From Welwitschia mirabilis (taxonomy: Eukaryota > Gnetophyta > Gnetopsida > Welwitschiales), in assembly GCA_051453625.1 (NCBI GenBank), contig JBOZIK010000001.1, positions 211,887,071 to 211,951,070 on the forward strand: a stretch of 64,000 nt of DNA. The letters are read 5' to 3'. The position numbers and the translations under genes are program-made. The notes beneath the pieces were generated by a model, which saw only the letters and a list, made by a program, of their open reading frames with translations, was not told the origin of the DNA and searched no databases. Positions 57,057 through 64,000 of the stretch are shown piece after piece (position 1 is the stretch's first letter; each line of letters begins with the position of its first letter).

Positions 57057-57431
57057 TATTAAGAGTCAAGGCAACCCCAAGCTTTCAACTATTATTGTAA
57101 GAAGTAGTTTGATTAGCATTCACATCACCAGTGAACCACTTTGTATCCTTAAATCTTATTTTAGTTTGTTAGTGCTTAGAATGATTAATTAGTAATCAAT
57201 TAGCCAATCAAAGTAGTTAGGAAATAGTTTATTGTTATAAAAAAGATCATGAGTATATTGCTTGGTTAAAATAAATAAATTTAGTGCATCATTAGTAAGA
57301 ATTTAATGTGCATTTCTTGATTTACCTTTGTCTTTTTTCACTCCTATTTTGTTTTCATTTTAACCTTTCTAAACTCTTTTGTTTAAGCAAGCTTCCTTGC
57401 TACCAGCCTATCCCTTTTTGTCATAATTTCA
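57057..57431 (+). repeat. 3' LTR of element H
   Basis: About 375 bp, TATTAAGAGTCAAGG...CATAATTTCA, collinear with 32640-33009. The first TG is changed to TA. Confidence 0.8.
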
Positions 57432-58149
57432 AGTGCAGTGGCTATTTTCTTGCTATGTAACATGAACGATGTCATCTTACTGATGCTGTTGTAGTCCATT
57501 AAGAATAATTGTCTTTATAATAATAATGGCTTGGAAATGTAACATACTCATGTTATAATATCATACAAAAAATATCCAAATGCTAAGCTAAAAATTTATC
57601 ATCTTTACAAAATAATTCCCTCACATGTGAACTTTCTAAGAGAGAAAACTTTTAGGGAAGTTTCACCCCCATATAATCATGATTGTATAACAGAATTCAT
57701 TATCTCCATGTAAAATATGACAATCTTCTATCTTTCCATTATTAAAATCCTCTTCAACCTCTTTTGATTCCAACATCACCATGGAAACATTGATATATTC
57801 CATAACCATTTACTAAAAATACTATTTCAAACAAGCCATGGGAAACAATGTGAGAATTTTTCTTAAAACTTGAGTTTTTATCTCTTCTTATAAACTTAAC
57901 TGAAAAATAGACAACAAGATTCAAATAAAGTGCAAAAAAATTGAACTAATTCCTATAACCTTCACTTTCATGCACTTACTAAAGATGACATTACCATCAA
58001 ATTTACCTAGGTAAATAAAAAATGATTTATTTCCTATATGCACTCTTTCAAATTAAAATTTGGTAATCTCAATGAGAAGAGATGTTTCTCTTCCCTTTCC
58101 ATCAAAATAATAATAATAATTAATTTTTTTATTTTTCATATAAAAATTA
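57432..58149 (-). other. decayed sequence, possible protease region of element J
   Basis: Lies downstream (minus strand) of the element J gag. No motif is clear enough to name; short fragments look like copia protease-region text. Confidence 0.3.
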
Positions 58150-59060
58150 ATCTACTTTCTCCATTCATGTTTCTTATTGAAGTAATCTAACTTCCACCAT
58201 GTCAAGCTTCTTCTTAAAGTAATTCACTTCCATGTGCTTGTTATTCTTACAATAGTTATGAAATCTTCCTTCTTTATTCATTTCCTTTTTCCTTCCTTTC
58301 TTGTTACAAGGTGTGTTTGATGATTTGATAGCTTCATTCTTCATCAATGAATGGGGTAGACTATATTAATTCTAAAATGCCTAAGGAATAACTTTTACAG
58401 TTTAAAATTCTTTATTCCTATGTTTTTAGCCTTCCTACACATTCAACTAGGGTCATCTTTGAAATATCACAAGCCTTCTTAATAGTAAAGATGATTGGGT
58501 CAAATCATGTGGAGAGGATTCTAAAACTTTGCAACAATACTACTTCATCAAACGTCTTAAGAATCATAAACCATTGGAAATTTCTTGAACTATGCTAATA
58601 CGTTAATCAATATTTTTTAAATATTTCCTCTTGAAAGACTCAAACTCTCTTCTTAGCATTTGAATCTTAACAACTTATACTTTAATTGATCCCTATATGC
58701 AATCTTCAACACATTTCAAGCATCCTTAAAATACTTATGCTTGATAATCTTTGAAAAGATCAATCTATTCAAGCGACTTTCGATGATAAAGAAATCCTTT
58801 TTATTTAATTCCTTAATTATTACAATTCCTTATTTGTATTACTTTAAAGAGGTGTAAAGGCTTAAAGACCCCCCATACTAATAAAACCCCTCATGATTAG
58901 GTACTAAATCTCTTACACAGTAAGAATGGTTTTATTTAAATAGCCTAGTATTTGTAGTTTTCACTACTAAAACTAGAGCTAGAACCAAAATAGTGCATGT
59001 AAGGTTCAACAGATTGTTGAATAAGTTATCAAACCCTAACCTAAAAGCTCTAAAATTTTA
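58150..59060 (-). pseudogene. copia gag relic of element J (minus strand)
   Basis: The minus strand reads ESRLNRLIFSKIIKHKYFKDA (about 58695-58790), the gag core near KA.E.W..L, then blocks equivalent to LRREFE.LKM and VVEKILRSL (about 58500-58660). HNYCKNNKHMEVNYFKK at about 58215-58265 is a CCHC knuckle whose first and last Cys are His and Tyr. This is the Tork/non-Sirevirus type of copia gag. Frames are broken. Confidence 0.75.
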
Positions 59061-59106
59061 TTAAGGTCTAAACTTTGAGCTATTAAGCCAAAAGAGATAC
59101 CCCTAA

Positions 59107-59118
59107 ACTCTAATACCA
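59107..59118 (-). other. primer-binding site, element J
   Basis: The minus strand reads TGGTATTAGAGT, one or two bases off the Met consensus, beyond the LTR end CAACA. Confidence 0.85.
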
Positions 59119-59120
59119 CT

Positions 59121-59440
59121 TGTTGAAACTAAAGCCACAAAAAAGTGATTCACAAAAGAGAAATACAATTTAAGACATTAGATTAATCTATGTTGATACA
59201 AGTATGTAGGTTGTCCCTTATATACATGAGTAAAGATAATATAATCTAGGAAGATAAAAAATCATAGTAGATTTCTTATGTGCTAAGTGATTTATAAGTC
59301 TAAAATACTCCATGATGTTTAAGATAATGAAAATTTCTAAATATTGAAATAATAAACGCTTCTCTCTACAATCCTGTGATGAAGCTTCATGATGAAATAC
59401 CAAATTTTGTGATAAGGATGAACTTTGTGGTTATCAGGAA
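59121..59440 (-). repeat. 5' LTR of element J (outer end approximate)
   Basis: Starts TGTTGAAACTAAAGCC at 59121. The minus strand contains CATGTATATAAGGGAC, a TATA box at 59217-59224. I could not locate the partner LTR or the outer end precisely. Confidence 0.65.
59217..59224 (-). promoter_or_regulatory. TATA box of element J LTR
   Basis: TATATAAG on the minus strand, about 100 bases from the LTR 3' end. Confidence 0.5.
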
Positions 59441-60059
59441 TTAGTTATAATTGATTTTATAAATATTAAATGATTAATTAAGTATTAAAATACTTGATTC
59501 TTTAATTGTTAAGGACATGATTATTCATGTGAGTTATTGGCTTTTTAAATTTTCATTTCTAACTTATGCAATGAAATTTTATTCAAGTCATTCTTAAGTC
59601 TTAGAGAGTATACTTAAATTATATGGGTTAAAGATAGTAATCATGTTTTTTATTATTATTTCATTATCACATTCACCTTTGCATCTTTGTTTCACCTCAA
59701 TGGTAAAGTCAAAGATGAAATAGATAAAAAAGCAAAAACATTGACAATAGATGTTTCATTTAAATGTANNNNNNNNNNNNNNNNNNNNNNNNNNNNNNNN
59801 NNNNNNNNNNNNNNNNNNNNNNNNNNNNNNNNNNNNNNNNNNNNNNNNNNNNNNNNNNNNNNNNNNNNACAATAGATGTTTCATTTAAATGTAGTCCAAT
59901 ATTTAAACATTTAGGGTTAGGATTTCTTCACTAAGGTTACCTTAGAATTTTTCCTTTATGAAAAAATAACAAATTGTATTTAGATGTCCAAATGACCTTT
60001 TACATTTAATACTCTAATTATAACCTTACTAACTAAAGGTATTCACTAACAAGACTTTA
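59441..60059. other. AT-rich sequence with a 100-N gap (59769-59868)
   Basis: No gene seen. The gap is flanked by an identical 25-bp sequence on each side (59744-59768 and 59869-59893). Confidence 0.5.
59769..59868. other. assembly gap, 100 N, with duplicated flanks
   Basis: Exactly 100 N between two copies of the same 25 bases, starting ACAATAGATGTTTC. It is probably an unmerged contig overlap rather than missing DNA. Confidence 0.95.
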
Positions 60060-61250
60060 GAATGAGTTTAAAGGCTATGCTTAAAAAGTGAAAATTATTT
60101 TTAAAAAACTTAACAATGAAACTTTTACTTTACTAATGAGAATATCAATCATTCATGTCATCTTCTTATTTGTAGTATAATTTGGATGGAACTTATTACA
60201 ACTTGATATAAAATCAACTTTCTTGAATGAAAACCTAAAAAAGAGATCTTTACAATGTAACCTAAAATATTTGCAACCTAAAACCTTGATGAGAAAAAAA
60301 ATGAATTTATTCTCACATAAGCCTTGAGAGTAATTAAATCATTCATTTAGACGATCATTGTGGTTATAGTTTCAAGAGGATATAATTACTAAAATTTTCG
60401 AGTTCAACATTCCTACACCCATAAAGGAACTCAAAATAATAATTCAAGAAATAAAGAAAGCATTGAATTTTGATGTTTTAAGCTACCTTCTAAAATCTTA
60501 GATATATCAATACCATAATAAAATGATTGTGATCAAACGAAGTACTCTGAAGAAATTATAAAGGAATATAACCTTGTTAAGAATAGAGGATAAAATCATT
60601 GAAATCTCATAGCAAAAATGATACAAATTGAAGATAAAAAAAGTAAACTATTTTTATTTTAAATACTTAATCAAATAAATCTATCCACTAATATAAGACC
60701 ATATCTTGAAATGACTATAATAATAGTAAAGTATATAGCAAAAACCACAAGTCATGGAATAAAACTCACAAAATATTAAAAAAGGTAGATTAGCTATATA
60801 GATGTTGGCTAGGTAAGAGCTCAAGACATGATGTTTATAACTATATTCATCATGTAATGGCACGTTATATCCTTGCTAATAAAAAGACATTAAAAAAAGC
60901 TATAATGCTATTTTCCATTAGAGTAAAGTATGCAATAGTTAAAACTTTATATCATAAGCAAAAATGGTTGATCTAAATACTAGAAGATTTTAATAAAACC
61001 ACAAAAGCACCTAGTTAATTGTGCTATGAGAAGTACAACATCATAAAACTATTAAAGAACTCTATCTCCACCAAAAAATAAATCATATTAGATTAATATT
61101 TCACTACCTAGATTGGTTATTTTTAGAACATTTGATTTAAACCATGTATGTCAATACAAAATGGTAAGACACTAATGAATTAATAAAATCATTATGAGGA
61201 GCTGACTTCACCACATTCATACAAGACTTGAAGATTGGATATGAATAATT
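60060..61250 (+). pseudogene. copia reverse transcriptase / RNase H relic (fragment K)
   Basis: The plus strand reads a KGYA block (about 60070-60085), then LLQLDIKSTFLNENLKK (about 60195-60245), the QLDVK.AFLNG.L.E box. Later KYIAKTTSHGIKLTKY (about 60730-60780) matches LRYLKGT...GL.Y, and YIDVGWVRAQD the YSDA.W block. The tail near 61185-61245 (KSL, then FTTFIQDLKIG) matches TKSLP...F.K.V..IGM. All of it is interrupted. No LTRs found nearby. Confidence 0.65.
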
Positions 61251-61264
61251 AAAATGAGATAAAA

Positions 61265-61570
61265 TAAAAGCAAGGTTTTACTTGGTTGATTAAGTCATTT
61301 GCCTTTTAAGGTGAAGGTCGTATGTTTAAAATCCAGTAGTGGTAGTTACTACTATACTCTCTATTAATAACTAGTAAAGTGAGGTTTTAAGTTTGACTTT
61401 TGGCCATTCAATCCTATGGTGAATCCAAGGCTAGTAATAGGGCTTATCTATTATGCTCTTCTTTGTCCTTTTCCCATACAAAAGGTTGTATGGTCTTTGG
61501 CAGTTTCTCATGGGCTTTCATAAGCTCGCATAAAGGGGGATTTCTATTAAGCTAGGAGGCTAGCACTAGT
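61265..61570 (+). mobile_element. decayed SINE with tRNA-like head
   Basis: TTGGTTGATTAAGTCATTTG (A-box region) is followed about 35 bases later by GGTCGTATGTTTAAAATCC, a mutated B box (GGTTCAAATCC). The less AT-rich body ends near CTATTAAGCTAGGAGG. Target duplications and tail are not clear. Confidence 0.5.
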
Positions 61571-62899
61571 ATTATTCCCCAAGAATAAGATGAAGTAACA
61601 AGGATACCATGGAATTGATTAAAAACTTAGCAATTACACAGATTTTGTAAAACTAACAACAATAGGAAATTGTAACAAAGCCTATGTGGATGAAAGCAAT
61701 GAACTAGATTTATTTACAGGAATGATACTTTTAAAGAAACTATAAAATTACATGTACTTTAATTAAAACTACAAACAAGTTAATTATAGTTCAACTACCA
61801 AAGATTCAAGCAACCATAAATTACAAACTAAAATCTAATTAATTAGAAATTAACTATCAAAGTCAAGAAACATGATCACTAATAAAATATAATTTTCATA
61901 TTCTTTCTTGTAAATTATTGTCAATTGTAAGAGTAAAAACATATAAATATTATCTTGTTAATCTACAAAGTCTTACATTACAGTTCAATCATTCCTGTTA
62001 CTTCCTCTAAAAGTAAGTTTGTAAGTTATTTCACGTCATAGCATATTTACATCTACATAGTCATTATTTTGACATTTGTTAAACATTACAAAAAACACTA
62101 CCATGGTGAGATTACATTATGATATCTCTTTGAGTATAATAGAAAAGCAATAAAAAAAAATTGTGTCTAAATCATGAGAAGAATATAAATTTAAAAATAC
62201 CACCAATTTTATATCTTTAACATGTTCTTTAATAGGCTTAATTTGATTCACATATATTACATGTAATTCAAGTGTGTATAACATTATTACTATATAAAAA
62301 TATTTCTTTATTTATTTCATTTTAAAGAAAGTACAGAATAATAAAGAATATAAGGTAATATGAGCTATGTTCATAACATGGATGATGTGGTAAATAACAT
62401 ATACTTGTGTTTCCATTTTCTTGTAATTTATTAGTGTGCATCACTAAAACATTGTTATGTATCTTCTTGTACGTTTATTATCTATTTTATAGTTCACGAG
62501 AATACTTTTCATGTACGTAAAGAAAGAGCTATTAAAAAGATAAAAATGATTCATGTATTCATTGCATCATAAGAAGGATGATGCTTATAGTAATGTAACA
62601 ATATAAGAAAACTCTATAAGTGAAAAATATATATATTATTATGGTTTCATTTTAAACATGTTTTTATGGGAAGATATTCTTAACCTTTTAATGATCACCT
62701 TTACTACATTTTGTTTTTTTTCATATGTATGCTATATGTAGAAGAAACTAAGGGCATTAAAAGTTAATTCCACCATAACAAATGAAAATTTCTTATATAA
62801 ATAAGACGTACATTATCTAAGATCTTTAAAGAAGTTATGTAGCTTTTGTATTTGATCTATATTGTTATAACAAATAAACTAGACTATAAAAAGTTTTAT
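61571..62899. other. AT-rich sequence, no gene recognised
   Basis: No coding or RNA signature detected between the two tRNA-like elements. Confidence 0.4.
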
Positions 62900-62904
62900 T
62901 TTGG

Positions 62905-63150
62905 CTAGTTCAACTGGTAGAATAGTAGTCCTCCATTTAGAAGGTTGTCGATTGGAACCTTTTAATACCCTCCTTGCAAGACTATAAGGCCTTGAGCATC
63001 ATTCAATTATTTCTTTGTATGATCATGGTGGCTATACTTTACGTATAGTCCCTAAAGTTTCAAGTTTGCCATCCCCCTTAAATTATAATAAGGAAGGATT
63101 TTTGAACTTATAGAATAAAGTTTCTACTAAGTTAGGTTTATATCATTCTT
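62905..63150 (+). mobile_element. decayed SINE with tRNA-like head (second)
   Basis: GGCTAGTTCAACTGGTAGAAT (D-arm/A-box like) and GGTTGTCGATTGGAACC (T-arm/B-box like) about 35 bases apart, without an acceptor stem able to pair. A body of about 180 bases ends near CTACTAAGTTAGG, similar to the end of the element at 61265-61570. It is likely the same SINE family. Confidence 0.5.
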
Positions 63151-64000
63151 ATAAGATAACATTCAATTGCATTATGCATTTACTAAGGGTAATTATAATG
63201 TATTTTTAATTTTTCCCTTTGTTCTATCAAGTAGGACAAGAAGTTAAACATTTAGTATGACACTTCCTCAGAATAAGCATTTGGATGAAATGTTATATAA
63301 AATTATGTTCCAACAAACCAAATACATGAAAAAAACAATACATCATATGATTTTTTATCCTTCTCAACAATCATCAAAGTTTGACACATTAAATTGAGAT
63401 TGTGCAATGTCACCATGCATACTATAGTAGAACAAGGACCTAAACTATTAAATTTTATTTTAGATGAGGACAATCCTTTTTATAATATAATGAAGTTTTA
63501 TAACATAGATAAAGGTAGCATAATTGAAGAGGTAATGAGGCTTCCAATTCGATAATCTAACATCTTAAATTAGTTTAAAATGTTGTTCATGAGATAACAT
63601 GTTTATTTTTATATGTTAAATGTGTTAGGAAACAGGCCTCTTCTATGTCTAATGTCTTTAGGAATATACATCTTTCTTGTACATGTAATATGTTAAAAAG
63701 CATGTCATATTTAAAGCCTCTCTCCTTTATTAGATAGTTTCATGTTTAATAAATATTAATCTTGTGATTTTATAGTAACAAATATTTTTTATTTATTTAG
63801 TTCTCTACTTTATGTTTGTCAACATATGTAGGGTTTTAATGTATGTTTTTTATTTAAGAAAAACAAAACCTAGTAGATGTTTTGTGATGCAAATTATATA
63901 GCCATCGCAAATTATGTATGCATTTTTTAACACTTGTGTAAATTTGTAATACTAGTCATGGAAGAATCACAAAGTTAATTTGTAATGCTTGAGACCCAAC
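63151..64000. other. AT-rich sequence, no gene recognised
   Basis: Nothing supportable to the end of the window. Confidence 0.4.

Larger units (their letters stand above)
32640..57431 (+). mobile_element. outer plus-strand Ty1/copia element (element H), split by two later insertions
   Basis: The 5' LTR (32640-33009) and 3' LTR (57057-57431) align with each other. The internal order is primer-binding site, gag, protease, integrase (33.0-35.3 kb), then the minus-strand Sirevirus block (about 35.3-52.88 kb), then RT and RNase H (52.9-54.3 kb), then a gag-only LTR element (54309-57013), then the 3' LTR. The coding order continues correctly across the large insertion, which shows that both halves belong to one element of roughly 4.5-5 kb. 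No matching target duplication is visible at the outer ends (AGAAT vs AGTGC). Confidence 0.8.

Noticed and set aside
62905-62970. A functional tRNA gene
   Set aside because: D-arm- and T-arm-like words are present but the acceptor and anticodon stems do not pair and the sequence runs into a SINE-like body.

Overview
The window is plant nuclear DNA, almost certainly from an angiosperm. The basis is the density of decayed Ty1/copia elements of the Sirevirus type, an Athila-like Ty3/gypsy element, and a tRNA-headed SINE with an A/GAAA tail; these lineages are typical of flowering plants. It is very AT-rich, has assembly gaps of 10, 13, 100, 606 and 643 N, and I see no intact host gene, rRNA or functional tRNA gene. 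The longest gap-free open reading frame, a 137-residue frame on the minus strand at 37.7-38.1 kb, is itself transposon-like. The species cannot be fixed from sequence alone.

The left part (about 3.3-22.0 kb) reads best as one Athila-like element on the minus strand. Its primer-binding site is at 19.47-19.49 kb, gag/protease relics lie at about 17-18 kb and an integrase tail at 14.5-14.7 kb. Two related LTR copies flank it at about 3.27-5.50 and 19.49-21.96 kb, each carrying the same minisatellite. A complete but decayed minus-strand Sirevirus-like copia element (5743-12706) sits inside it, with an exact AAATA target duplication. The stretch 22-29.4 kb is AT-rich decayed DNA with local tandem repeats and no recognisable gene.

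The right part (32.6-57.4 kb) is a stack of nested insertions. The outermost is a plus-strand copia element, with LTRs at 32640-33009 and 57057-57431. It is split by a large minus-strand Sirevirus block (35.3-52.9 kb) and by a short gag-only LTR element (54309-57013). The Sirevirus block has its 5' LTR at 51876-52877, and its gag is cut by a plus-strand Sirevirus (43762-51474) with target duplication CCTTT/ACTTT. The block also holds a second, less decayed gag and LTR of the same family (39.2-42.1 kb). A SINE (41474-41703) has inserted into that LTR, with a 13-bp target duplication and empty sites in two sister LTRs. Remaining pieces are a minus-strand copia gag plus LTR (58.1-59.4 kb), plus-strand copia RT/RNase H relics (29.4-30.4 and 60.0-61.25 kb) and two tRNA-like SINE heads (61.27 and 62.9 kb).

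The most unusual signal is shared by the Sirevirus-like LTRs. Each family carries its own array of a short palindromic or near-palindromic motif: GGGACGTCCC, GGGGTCGACYGGAC, GGACATCCTAG and possibly GGATCGTGACGC. A second is a compositional island of about 0.95 kb inside the gag-only element that looks like captured non-transposon DNA. All boundaries come from reading by eye; gene-level boundaries in decayed elements are approximate.
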